A model generated the notes under the pieces. The model saw only the letters and a list, made by a program, of their open reading frames with translations. It ran no database searches and was not told the DNA's origin. A program made the translations under genes and the position numbers. This document shows positions 6,982-15,532 of a DNA stretch of 58,658 nucleotides, in pieces (the first letter of the stretch is position 1; every line of letters begins with the position of its first letter). Origin of the DNA: Ruminococcaceae bacterium OttesenSCG-928-I18 (GTDB lineage: Bacteria; Bacillota; Clostridia; Oscillospirales; Ruminococcaceae). Where the stretch lies: NCBI GenBank assembly GCA_030266325.1, contig JAJDHT010000004.1, forward strand, positions 1 through 58,658. The letters run 5' to 3'.

Positions 6982-9018
6982 TTATAGATGTTTTGCGATG
7001 ATGCTTACTAACCTTGATGGAAGCTGCCGCAAATCAGTTATATCAATAAAACGCTCGTGGCCATATATAGAACAGATGGTTTCCTTGTCTTGCCCTATAG
7101 CGGCAGATAAAAACAAAATATTTTTTCGGGAATATTCTTCAATGACATTTTTCATATCCGCAATGGCCCTGTCGCCAGAGTAATCGGGCATAGCTTTTGG
7201 CTGTCCGTCACTTATACTGATGAGCAACTTTGTTTCTTGCGGTGCTCGCAATAGTTTTTCTGAAAGAATACGCAGTGCCATTCCATCTCGGTTATTGCTA
7301 TGTCCTCTAATGTTCATTAAGCAGTATTTATCGTTGAGCATTGGTTCTTCAAAATCAATATAGGAATATAAGGACATCTGCTCCAAAGGAGAACGGTCTG
7401 CTGTATCGCCATAAACCAGCAAAGGTATTTGACAGCCTTCGCAAAATTCGTAGACTGCAACGGCAGCTCGTTTTGCAGCTTCTATTCTTCCATAAGCATT
7501 CATGGAAGCAGATTCATCAATGCGAAGTGCTACTGCTAATGTGGGTTCTTCCTGTGGTGGACGTTTTTGGGAAAAGTGTCTAAAATCAGGTGAAGCCATT
7601 TTTCCCACATTGAATTTCGTCCCGTAAAAGCGAGATTTTGCATACTCAACAGACACCTCATGTTCTAACATTGGTTTTACTCTCCGCACCATTTCTTGAA
7701 TGACAGGAGACAACTCAGAAGAAATTTGATGGTATTCATAGTGATGCGAAAGAGTGGATTCCGGTCTATGAACAATCAGGCGTATATTATCATGCGGCGA
7801 CCCCTTTACAAGTTCTCTCGCCTGTTTGTTTAGCTGTTTACGAAAGGTCTTTTGTCGTTGTTCAAAATCCGCTTTCTCATCGGATGATAATTCATGGTAT
7901 ATCGGGGTTCCATCATCACCGTTGTCTGAGCTGTGCGTTTCGGTAGTAGTTTTCGTTTTGCTATTTGAATGCCCCTCGCTGTCAGAGGATTTGCGTAAAG
8001 CTACCGCTGGAATATCCTCGGACGGGGCATCAGGAAAATTTATATCGCTCTCACCTTCGGCGCGAATTTCCATCACATCTCCATTTGTATTTATAGTCTT
8101 CTCCGAGAGTTTTTCTAAATCTACCACGGTTCCCGAAGCACACAATGCTTGCTCCAAAATTGCAATTTCATCCGAGTCCGTAGTTATTTTGTAAATGACT
8201 TTGTGATATAGCGAATCAATGATGTTCGTTTTTTGCATAACAGCATCAATCCAAAAAAAGTAGGAGCGCATACCCGCAACACCTTTTATAGCGTTTGCTT
8301 TTGCAACCCTATCTAATTCGACAATAGTCTGTGCGAAAGTGTACAGTATGGACTTGTTCGTGCAACCAGTCTTTGCTTTGGCTCGTTCCACCATAACATC
8401 AATCTCAGGTAAATCCATTTTTTCACTATGCTGTACTCTGTCACGCAGAGCCTCATTAAGCGGCCGACACCCGTTATACCCACGATTGGTTGTAATAACT
8501 GCAATAAAATCCGGATGCCTATGAACAATACGGGTAGGTAGGTTGATACTTCCATCCGATTCAAGCGCAGAGTTTAACGCCATTAAAACTGCGGCATCAC
8601 GAATCACTGTTGGCTCTTGTATCTCTAAAAGCCACCCATTCTCATAGGCTCTTAAAATCTCCGAGGGGTAGTATTCATACTCAACGCCAATGGAAGAAGT
8701 CTTGTCTTCCGGTAATACGGGAAGTATCGCTCCTAATATATCTGACTTATCCATATCAGCAAAACAAGTAATCTTCGTATATGGCAAACCAAAATCTGCG
8801 GAAAGTGCTTTTGCAAGCTGAGTTTTTCCAGAGCCTGCATCGCCCTCCAACAAAATATTAGTGATTTTCATCTCACCGCGTAGCCAGTTGCGTTTTACTT
8901 CTTCGCATATACGACGTTCGGCAACACTTTCAATGTGCGTATCTGGTTTTTCCCAAACAAGCTTCTTCTCTTCATCCGTCAGCTGTCTGGCAGGAGACAG
9001 AATATAAGAACGTTCCAT
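6982..9018 (-). CDS. MoxR-type AAA ATPase fused to a VWA (CobT/NorD-like) domain
   Basis: 678 residues. The N-terminal MoxR/CobS-like AAA module has Walker A GDAGSGKTQ at 59-67 and FADMDKSDILGAILP just after it. A charged linker rich in Ser, Lys and Asp follows. The C-terminal von Willebrand A domain has a MIDAS motif (RIDESASM near residue 500) and SISDGQPKAMPDY. In known pairs (CobS-CobT, NorQ-NorD, CbbQ-CbbO) the two parts are separate proteins that remodel or insert metal into partner enzymes; here they form one chain. The ATG at 9018 follows the stop of the upstream gene by one base, so it is coupled. Confidence 0.85.
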   Translation of the reverse strand: MERSYILSPARQLTDEEKKLVWEKPDTHIESVAERRICEEVKRNWLRGEMKITNILLEGDAGSGKTQLAKALSADFGLPYTKITCFADMDKSDILGAILPVLPEDKTSSIGVEYEYYPSEILRAYENGWLLEIQEPTVIRDAAVLMALNSALESDGSINLPTRIVHRHPDFIAVITTNRGYNGCRPLNEALRDRVQHSEKMDLPEIDVMVERAKAKTGCTNKSILYTFAQTIVELDRVAKANAIKGVAGMRSYFFWIDAVMQKTNIIDSLYHKVIYKITTDSDEIAILEQALCASGTVVDLEKLSEKTINTNGDVMEIRAEGESDINFPDAPSEDIPAVALRKSSDSEGHSNSKTKTTTETHSSDNGDDGTPIYHELSSDEKADFEQRQKTFRKQLNKQARELVKGSPHDNIRLIVHRPESTLSHHYEYHQISSELSPVIQEMVRRVKPMLEHEVSVEYAKSRFYGTKFNVGKMASPDFRHFSQKRPPQEEPTLAVALRIDESASMNAYGRIEAAKRAAVAVYEFCEGCQIPLLVYGDTADRSPLEQMSLYSYIDFEEPMLNDKYCLMNIRGHSNNRDGMALRILSEKLLRAPQETKLLISISDGQPKAMPDYSGDRAIADMKNVIEEYSRKNILFLSAAIGQDKETICSIYGHERFIDITDLRQLPSRLVSIIAKHL

Positions 9019-9019
9019 C

Positions 9020-9484
9020 CTAATAGCACTCCAAATCTTCAAATATACGGGATAATACCCGAAGCCGTTCACCTGTTAATTCGCCTAAATCACTCAGTGC
9101 CTGTGAGATTGTTTGAATATCGTTGTTGATGTTTGGGTTATCGGTACAGACTGTGACGGGCAACACGCCTCCCTGCACCCCGAGCCGCTCTACAACTGGA
9201 TTTTCTGGGTTGTAAAGAAGTGGGAGGCGATATGCTTCGCGGAAATACAACATTGTTCGGCTTAAAAGTATCATTAAATCCATAACCTGATGAATGGGAA
9301 GCTCCGTTGAAACAGATAATTCACCACCTGAACTTTCTTCCCAAAGCTGTAGTGCAACCTGCATACTTTTATTTTTACTTAATGTGGGTGCACCGATTGT
9401 CAAACGCTTTATGGCAGATTTATACGCATTTCTACCATCAACGCGGTCATAGTCATCCGCAATGATTACAATATTTTTGTTCAT
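9020..9484 (-). CDS. Uncharacterised protein of the AAA-VWA operon
   Basis: 154 residues from ATG at 9484 with AAGGAGG 8 bases upstream. It begins MNKNIVIIADDYDRVDGRNAYKS and contains IGAPTLSKNK and ALQLWEESSGGELSVSTELP; it has no transmembrane segment. I do not recognise a functional family with certainty. Its start overlaps the GIY-YIG stop (ATGA) and its stop touches the AAA-VWA start, so it is the middle gene of a tightly coupled three-gene unit. It may be the client or adaptor of the AAA-VWA protein. Confidence 0.8.
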   Translation of the reverse strand: MNKNIVIIADDYDRVDGRNAYKSAIKRLTIGAPTLSKNKSMQVALQLWEESSGGELSVSTELPIHQVMDLMILLSRTMLYFREAYRLPLLYNPENPVVERLGVQGGVLPVTVCTDNPNINNDIQTISQALSDLGELTGERLRVLSRIFEDLECY

Positions 9485-9825
9485 CGCCAAATCCTCCTTG
9501 CCTTTGGGTCGTTTGCGAAGCATAATGCGAGTAGGGTTGCAAGCTTACGGCTGTGGTCATCGTCTGGATTATCGTATTCCAGAATTTCAATGACGGAAAG
9601 TTCAAATCCACTTTCTCCATATTCGTCCCAAAGGTTCTGTAACAGTTTATTAGGATGTCCTTTAGCAGACAGTTTGAACCGATTACTATTAAAATCCGCT
9701 TTTGTGTCCATAGAGAATCCCAAAAATCTTTCTCCAGTATATTTACATCGAAACGAAATCACGCCCATTTCAGGTCGTCTGTTTCTATATTCTTCAAGTA
9801 GTCGCTTTTTTCTGTTTATATCCAT
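9481..9825 (-). CDS. GIY-YIG nuclease-like protein
   Basis: 114 residues. MGVISFRCKYTGERFLGFSMD fits the first strands of a GIY-YIG fold. SANRF-like (FNSNRFKLSAKGHPNKLLQNLW) and YGESGFELSVIEIL match the small GIY-YIG family proteins of Clostridia. The canonical GIY and YIG tripeptides are degenerate, so catalysis is not assured. ATG 9825 has GAGGAA 6 bases upstream. First gene of the operon with the unknown protein and the AAA-VWA ATPase. Confidence 0.75.
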   Translation of the reverse strand: MDINRKKRLLEEYRNRRPEMGVISFRCKYTGERFLGFSMDTKADFNSNRFKLSAKGHPNKLLQNLWDEYGESGFELSVIEILEYDNPDDDHSRKLATLLALCFANDPKARRIWR

Positions 9826-9876
9826 TGTCATTTCCTCGCAATAATGGTTTCACTCTTATTATTAAACAATTCCATT

Positions 9877-11151
9877 TCACACATTTGAGCATTCTTTGCT
9901 TTTCTCCATTTTGGGTCGCTGTGTTTTTCTATCAAGGATAATTGCCCCTAGCGTGATTACACTAATGGCCACACCAGATATAAAAAACCAGCGAGCTATG
10001 CCAAGCCACTCAGCAAGGGGGCTGGCTATCAGAAGTCCAAGAGGCATCGTTATAGCAGATATTATTCCAAGAAGAGAAAATGCGCGTCCCATTTTTTCTG
10101 GAGCAATTGTTTCTTGCATATAGGCAGTCACAGGGATGGTATGTGCATTTCCGCTTCCGCCGATAATTCCACATGCGAGGATAAATATCCAACAGGCCCA
10201 CATTGTCTGTGGTAAAATTCCGCACAGTGTAATAGCTGCTCCCATTCCAGCCATACCAAAATATGAACTTTTAATCTTGTTGTTTACTTTTAGACCACTA
10301 CTATACAAAAATGCCATGGCAGTCATTCCGAGCGCACAAGCCAAAGAGCTTGCACCAGCATACCAAGTATCCGCATGGAAATGACCACTAATCATCAGTG
10401 GTAAAAAGGTAGTAAGCGGCATATAGAAAATCAACATTAACGCCTCAGCCAATACTACAATTAGAAGCCTCTTATCGTTTAAATATACCTTAATTCCTTC
10501 TTTTATTTCCTCCATCATCTTACTCTTTTTCCTCTTAATGGTGGCAATATCAGGAATGGTAACCAATATCAGCAAAATGCTGGCAATTATTGCGCCAGCT
10601 AAGTCAGTCAACAAAACTACAGATAAGGGAAACGCAGTATAAAGCGCCGCACCAATGATTGGCCCCAAAATATAGGAGCCAGATTGCATAATCTGACGCC
10701 ACCCATTTGCCTTGACCAGTTGTTCCTGCGGAACAAGCTGTGGAATAATTGCGCTGATGGACGGGCTGTGAAATGTATTGCCTACTCCCCGCAGTAATAT
10801 GATTAGCACGGCAACCCATACAGGCATTTCGTAGAACCACATCAATAAAGTGAAAACTGCCGCCGAAGCTCCAACAAATAAGTCTGCAATGACACAAATG
10901 ATTTTCCTATTGTAACGATCAGCCAATACTCCTGCGAATGGACTAAATAACATCATAGGCAAGTAAGCGGCAAATCCCGCTATCCCCAGCATTAATGCAG
11001 AGTTGGTTTCGCTTGAAATCCACCATATCAAAGCGAATTGGACAGCAGAGCTACCTACTAAAGAAACCGATTGACCGATTACAACCGTGAAGAAAGGTAA
11101 CTTCCATTTACTATCTTCGTTTATTTGAACCATATTTTTGTCATAATCCAC
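9877..11151 (-). CDS. MFS exporter, Mef/EntS-like
   Basis: 424 residues from a GTG at 11151 with GAGGTG upstream. It has twelve hydrophobic segments with the MFS_3 landmarks GQSVSLVGSSAVQFALIWW, FAGVLADRYNRKI (loop 2-3 motif) and LRGVGNTFHSPSI. It looks like the macrolide-efflux Mef group but is clearly divergent, so a substrate cannot be named. It is probably a drug exporter carried as cargo. A related exporter lies at 17468-18697 in the same element. Confidence 0.85.
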   Translation of the reverse strand: MDYDKNMVQINEDSKWKLPFFTVVIGQSVSLVGSSAVQFALIWWISSETNSALMLGIAGFAAYLPMMLFSPFAGVLADRYNRKIICVIADLFVGASAAVFTLLMWFYEMPVWVAVLIILLRGVGNTFHSPSISAIIPQLVPQEQLVKANGWRQIMQSGSYILGPIIGAALYTAFPLSVVLLTDLAGAIIASILLILVTIPDIATIKRKKSKMMEEIKEGIKVYLNDKRLLIVVLAEALMLIFYMPLTTFLPLMISGHFHADTWYAGASSLACALGMTAMAFLYSSGLKVNNKIKSSYFGMAGMGAAITLCGILPQTMWACWIFILACGIIGGSGNAHTIPVTAYMQETIAPEKMGRAFSLLGIISAITMPLGLLIASPLAEWLGIARWFFISGVAISVITLGAIILDRKTQRPKMEKSKECSNV

Positions 11152-11406
11152 TTTTTTCACCTCATAGCAGATGGTAGCATGACTCTCTACTACAAACAAT
11201 CCACGCTCCGTAGACCAAATCAAACACTCCGCACACGTTTTCGATGAGGAGCGACGACTCTATACTTCTACCAAGTTGGTAAAATTCACTCTGTATAACA
11301 ATATAGGAAGAGTAATGAACAGGATTTTTAATAATACATCATGTATCTTATCATATCGTTTAGCTTTCGCCACAGGAATTGTAAAATGACATAGGGTGAT
11401 ATAACT

Positions 11407-11754
11407 ATGTCGAACGAAAAGCCAAAATATGATTTTTCGGCCATGGGCCAAGCGATAAAAGATGCCCGGTTAAAAAGGGGTTGGACACGGGAACAGTTGG
11501 CGCAGGAAGTAAACCTTGCGCCCCGGTACATCATGTCCATTGAGAACAAGGGGCAGCATCCGAGCTTTCAGGTGTTTGTAGAGCTTATGACGCTGTTCAA
11601 TGTCTCGGTAGACCAATTCCTGTTTCCTGACATTGGCACGGGAAAGTCCACGCGCCGCCGCCAGCTCGATGCAACGCTGGACGAGCTGGACGAAAAGGAC
11701 TTCCTTGTGTTGCAATCCACAGCCAACGGATTGAAAGAAGCCAAAGCCGAATAA
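11407..11754 (+). CDS. XRE family transcriptional regulator
   Basis: 115 residues. The N-terminal Cro/C1 HTH has AIKDARLKRGWTREQLAQEV and APRYIMSIENKGQHPS. The acidic C-terminal tail has TRRRQLDATLDELDEKDF. AGGGTGAT precedes the ATG. First gene of the plus-strand mobilisation module, ending 110 bases before oriT copy A. This HTH type regularly precedes mobC and relaxase in Clostridial ICEs, so it probably controls their expression. Confidence 0.85.
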   Translation: MSNEKPKYDFSAMGQAIKDARLKRGWTREQLAQEVNLAPRYIMSIENKGQHPSFQVFVELMTLFNVSVDQFLFPDIGTGKSTRRRQLDATLDELDEKDFLVLQSTANGLKEAKAE

Positions 11755-11768
11755 CAGTCGTAGACAAA

Positions 11769-11804
11769 GACGCTGCAAATCGAAAGATTTGTGGCGTTTT
11801 TATT
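11769..11804 (+). terminator. Terminator after the XRE gene
   Basis: GACGCtgCAAATC-gaaa-GATTTgtgGCGTTTTTATTTT forms an imperfect stem with a T-rich tail, between the regulator and oriT copy A. Confidence 0.65.
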
Positions 11805-11864
11805 TTGCGGGAGTTTGGCAAAACAGGCTTTCGTAACTGTAATAGTAACGGGGATAGGTAACGT

Positions 11865-11962
11865 AGCAAGCATAGGAAGTGTATTGACACTTCCGTGTTT
11901 TCACCGAAGCGGCTCCCGCCGTTCTGGACGAAAATTGCTTGATGGGGACACCCCATACCCCG
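11865..11962 (+). other. oriT: oriT-like sequence, copy A
   Basis: 98 bases directly upstream of mobC. It contains the inverted repeat GGAAGTGT-ATTG-ACACTTCC (11876-11895) and GGGGACACCCC near 11944. About 95% of it recurs in the opposite orientation at 31887-31985. Its position next to mobC/relaxase and its dyads make it the probable nick region. The exact nic site cannot be assigned. Confidence 0.65.
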
Positions 11963-11989
11963 AAAAACGAGTACGAAAGGAGTACGGCA

Positions 11990-12331
11990 ATGGCCGAGAG
12001 AATACGAAAAATCCCACTCATGTTCTATGTCGCGGAGGACGAAATGGCCATCATAAACGAGAAGATGAAGCTGCTTGGCACAAGCAATAAGAGCGCCTAC
12101 CTGCGCAAGTCAGCCATCGACGGCTATGTCATCAACATTGATACCGCTGACATCAAGGAGAACACGGCCCAGCTCCAGCGTATCGGCAATAACGTCAATC
12201 AAATTGTAAAGCGCATGAATCAAACCGGCAGCTTATACGCGGCTGACGTGGCCGAAGTAAAGGAGCTATTGAAAGAGATATGGCATACACAGAGATACAT
12301 CCTATTAAGTCAACGCTGGACAAGGCCATAG
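11990..12331 (+). CDS. mobC: MobC-family relaxosome accessory protein
   Basis: 113 residues from ATG 11990 with AAAGGAG 7 bases upstream. A ribbon-helix-helix-like N-terminus is followed by KLLGTSNKSAYLRKSAIDG and the MobC signature QLQRIGNNVNQIVKRMNQTG. MobC proteins open the duplex at oriT and help the relaxase bind. The 3' end overlaps the relaxase gene by 52 bases in another frame, typical of this module. Confidence 0.9.
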   Translation: MAERIRKIPLMFYVAEDEMAIINEKMKLLGTSNKSAYLRKSAIDGYVINIDTADIKENTAQLQRIGNNVNQIVKRMNQTGSLYAADVAEVKELLKEIWHTQRYILLSQRWTRP

Positions 12332-13734
12332 CCTATATTTGCAATCCAGAAAAAACGGACGGAAAACTCTTGATTTCCACGTTCGGCTGCTCCCACGAAA
12401 CGGCTGATATAGAGTTCCAGTTCACCCTCGCTCAAACAAAAATGCGCAAGGGTGATAACCTCGCCCATCACCTGATACAAGCCTTTGACCCCGGCGAAAC
12501 AACGCCGGAACAGGCTCACGAAATCGGGAAAAAGCTGGCCGATACTGTAACAGGTGGCAAGTACGAATATGTGCTTACCACACACATAGACAAAGGCCAT
12601 GTCCATAATCACATCATGTTCTGCGCCGCCAATTTCATTGACCGCACCAAGTATAATTCCAATAAAAAGAGCCTGTATCAGATACGAAACGCCAATGATA
12701 AACTGTGCCGTGAATACAACCTTTCTACCATCATTCCGCGGACGGAGCAGGGCTTTGGCCGGATAGAGTTTACCGACGAGAGTGGCCAGCGCGTCACACG
12801 GCCAGCGAAGTCGTGGGCAAAGAGCCGCGACGAGTACCATGTCGAAAAGAAGGGCGTGGGCTGGAAAGCCCAGCTAAGAAAAGCGATTGACGGTTACATA
12901 GCTGTGTCCTCGGATTTTGAGGATATGCTAAAGCGCATGGAAGCGGATGGCTATTCTATCAAACGCGCAAAATATCATTCCTATAAAATGCCGGATGCGG
13001 ACGAAAAGACGCGCTTCACCGGCGGGCCGTCGTTGGGGCCGGAGTACACAGACGAGCGTATCAGGGAGCGTATCGCCGGTTTTGTGAAAGCCCCTGTAAA
13101 GAAAGTCACGCAGCGGCAGCAATACCAAGATGGGAGCCGCAACCTTATCACCAATATTGAGGATAGCATTAAGGCCCAGCAAAACGCCGGATATGCAAAT
13201 AAGATTCTGATAAACAACCTGAAAATTGCAGCCAGCACGGTCAACTACCTCACCGAAAACAACCTGCTTCAAGATTGGCAGCTACGGGATAAAATCGTGG
13301 AGGTAAAAGCCGCTGAACAGCAGACCTTTGACACGCTCAAGCAGGTTGATAAGCGAATTGCCGACATGGGGCTGCTTATTAAGAACGTCGAAACCTACCA
13401 GCGCACAAAGCCCATCTATGAGCAGTACCGTAAGGCGAAAAATAAGGAACAATTCTTTAGGGAGCATGAGAGTGATATTATCCTGCATGGTGCGGCGCGA
13501 AACGCCCTTAAAGCCATACAAGCGGACAGCGGAAAGCTCCCGCATCCCAACACACTCCGCGCCGAATACGAGCAGCTCACACAGGAGAAAAACCAGCTCT
13601 ATGCTGAACATAACGCATTGAGAAAACAGGTGAAAAAGCTGGACACCTTGCAGGCCAATATCGACAGGATATTGAACACTTCCGGGCAAGGCCGGGAGCC
13701 GGAGAAAGATAAGTCAAAAGACGTTGATTTATAA
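12280..13734 (+). CDS. Relaxase (MobP-type mobilisation nuclease)
   Basis: 484 residues. The N-terminal relaxase domain shows the metal-binding histidine triad in THIDKGHVHNHIMF and an early Tyr (MAYTEIHPIKSTLDKA). The C-terminal half is a charged coiled coil. The protein ends KDKSKDVDL, an acidic/Leu terminus like several other proteins of the element. It should nick oriT, stay covalently bound to the strand and be exported through VirD4. It is encoded opposite to the rest of the transfer genes. Confidence 0.92.
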   Translation: MAYTEIHPIKSTLDKAIAYICNPEKTDGKLLISTFGCSHETADIEFQFTLAQTKMRKGDNLAHHLIQAFDPGETTPEQAHEIGKKLADTVTGGKYEYVLTTHIDKGHVHNHIMFCAANFIDRTKYNSNKKSLYQIRNANDKLCREYNLSTIIPRTEQGFGRIEFTDESGQRVTRPAKSWAKSRDEYHVEKKGVGWKAQLRKAIDGYIAVSSDFEDMLKRMEADGYSIKRAKYHSYKMPDADEKTRFTGGPSLGPEYTDERIRERIAGFVKAPVKKVTQRQQYQDGSRNLITNIEDSIKAQQNAGYANKILINNLKIAASTVNYLTENNLLQDWQLRDKIVEVKAAEQQTFDTLKQVDKRIADMGLLIKNVETYQRTKPIYEQYRKAKNKEQFFREHESDIILHGAARNALKAIQADSGKLPHPNTLRAEYEQLTQEKNQLYAEHNALRKQVKKLDTLQANIDRILNTSGQGREPEKDKSKDVDL

Positions 13735-13872
13735 TTGTCACCATATATGCAATAGGAGCTGTAAAGATACATCACGCGAAATAATTGTGTCAAACCCATT
13801 GCTTTATTGCAGAGGATAGTGTAATATTGTGTTACGCCCAATCGGGCGTAAAGGAAAAAGGTGGTAATCAAA

Positions 13873-14148
13873 ATGCGCAACAAAACGTCGGTGCAATCCA
13901 TTCTGAAAGCACGTCGGGAGGAATTGGGCCTGACACAGCAACAGGTAGCGGATGCAACTTCGGTAAATATTCGCCAATATCAGAAATTTGAATCCGGCGA
14001 ACGGAAAATTAGCGGCACATCTTTTCGTATCGGAGTGGCTATCGCTGACATTTTAGAGCTGGACGTGCATGAGCTTGTAAACACGCCATCAGCGAACGAA
14101 TACCTGGAAAATAAACGGGCTTTTGAACAACAGGATAAGGAGGAATAA
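13873..14148 (+). CDS. Small XRE regulator
   Basis: 91 residues with a Cro/C1 HTH: ILKARREELGLTQQQVADAT and NIRQYQKFESGERKISG. An ATG at 13873 is preceded by AAGGTGG; a GTG at 13861 is also possible. It ends 2 bases before the membrane protein gene, so the two form an operon. Probably an autoregulator of the pair. Confidence 0.8.
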   Translation: MRNKTSVQSILKARREELGLTQQQVADATSVNIRQYQKFESGERKISGTSFRIGVAIADILELDVHELVNTPSANEYLENKRAFEQQDKEE

Positions 14149-14150
14149 AC

Positions 14151-14546
14151 ATGGGTTTAATCGTAGTAGAATTGTTAATCGGCGGCGTTCTGGCCGTTGT
14201 TCTAACAGTAATCGGGTTGTTCTTCGGACACATCATCATCTTTGACAGCATCGCTCTTGCCCTCGTCGCTGGATTTGTCTCGCATGGTGTATTTCATATC
14301 CATCCAGCCCTATCGCTGCTCATCGGGATTGTCACATTCTTCGGGTTGTTTTTCCTGCAAAACACCAAAGTGGGCTTTTGGATAATCGGCGGCTTGCTCT
14401 CGCTGATTTGGGGGTTCATCTTTGCGATGATGGCCTATGAGTTTATCGGCAAGGATATGATATGGACGTATGTTGTGTTTGGCTTGGCAACGCTGATAAT
14501 GATAGGATTGCACATAAAAGCACGGAACAGGTATAATGAAGTTTAA
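14151..14546 (+). CDS. Small integral membrane protein
   Basis: 131 residues, almost wholly hydrophobic, with about four transmembrane helices (starting near residues 3, 32, 55 and 80, with a fifth possible near 105). AAGGAGG lies 7 bases before the ATG. It is paired with the XRE gene upstream. No family recognised; it could be an immunity, exclusion or small toxin-like membrane factor, but nothing in the sequence decides this. Confidence 0.7.
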   Translation: MGLIVVELLIGGVLAVVLTVIGLFFGHIIIFDSIALALVAGFVSHGVFHIHPALSLLIGIVTFFGLFFLQNTKVGFWIIGGLLSLIWGFIFAMMAYEFIGKDMIWTYVVFGLATLIMIGLHIKARNRYNEV

Positions 14547-14559
14547 TTGCTGAAATACT

Positions 14560-14589
14560 GAAGGACGGGGCTATACAGCTCCGTCCTTC
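14560..14589 (+). terminator. Hairpin GAAGGACGG / CCGTCCTTC
   Basis: An 11-bp stem between the convergent membrane-protein and nucleotidyltransferase genes, probably acting in both directions. No strong T tract. Confidence 0.55.
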
Positions 14590-14637
14590 GTAGTATATCA
14601 ATTTGTAGAAGTCTTTACTGCTCGCAAAGCTGAATTG

Positions 14638-15468
14638 CTATAAGCTTTTGGACAAAGCGGCTACATCATCTGCCAAACTTCTCAATAATGCACAAGCCTT
14701 TTGGCTATTAACTCCGGTGGACGTGAACACAGCGTCAACCCTGCTTTTGTAGTCGTTTGGCTTAACAGCAAAGCCGTCAATCATTTTTACGGCTTTCTTT
14801 TCGTTCAGGCAGTATTCCTCATTGAGGGCAAAAAGCACCTGATTGAGCGCCGAAACAGCGCGCACGATGTGGGCGGTCACGTAATAAGCATCGTCTTTGT
14901 TCACATTGCTTTCGGCAAACATCAGCGAAAAGCCCGCCTCAAAAGAGAAGAAGCCGACAAGCGCCTTTTTGAGTGCGTTTGGATACCTTTCCGCCGTCTG
15001 CTTTAGCTTCGATATGCCGCCGTCTTTATCCCAAAGCAGCTTGCAAACGGCAAGCTCGCCCATATACATCGCATTAATGTAAGCGTGAGGGTGCCCGGTT
15101 TGATAGTGCGCGGAAGCATTTCCGCTCTTGCATTCCTCGATTTCCTTTTTCACCCGCGCGATATCACGCAATATGAAATCCACATGGTATTCGTCGATGA
15201 TTAGCCAGCCGCCGCCGTTCACCCACTGCCCCCACTGTCCGGGAGGCGAAATGATATTTGTCCGGTGTTCGTCATCAACAGTCTGCGCGGCATCATTCAA
15301 CGCTACAATATCAAGCACGGTGCTGTCATAATAAATCCCGATGTCAATGTCGGAATCGGGCGTGTGTGTCCCCTTGGCGCGGGAGCCGCCGAGCACGATA
15401 CCGTCAACGCCGGAGACAGTTTGCAGCGCGGATACCACTCTGTCCGTGATGGCTTTTATCTCGTTCAT
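14638..15468 (-). CDS. Nucleotidyltransferase (antibiotic-modifying type?)
   Basis: 276 residues. The pol-beta-type signature is GGSRAKGTHTPDSDIDIGIYY (residues about 22-42: GGS, then DxD), followed by an active-site-like strand EYHVDFILRD. The C-terminal helical part resembles aminoglycoside or lincosamide nucleotidyltransferases, but I cannot name the substrate. GGAGGAAACTT precedes the ATG. It is the last gene of the MFS/methyltransferase/GrpB-GNAT operon, so a role in drug or metabolite modification is plausible. Confidence 0.75.
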   Translation of the reverse strand: MNEIKAITDRVVSALQTVSGVDGIVLGGSRAKGTHTPDSDIDIGIYYDSTVLDIVALNDAAQTVDDEHRTNIISPPGQWGQWVNGGGWLIIDEYHVDFILRDIARVKKEIEECKSGNASAHYQTGHPHAYINAMYMGELAVCKLLWDKDGGISKLKQTAERYPNALKKALVGFFSFEAGFSLMFAESNVNKDDAYYVTAHIVRAVSALNQVLFALNEEYCLNEKKAVKMIDGFAVKPNDYKSRVDAVFTSTGVNSQKACALLRSLADDVAALSKSL

Positions 15469-15532
15469 AAGTTTCCTCCGTCAGTGCTTACGGTGTGCAG
15501 ATAATCCAGCAAATACCTTTTCCTCAACTTCT

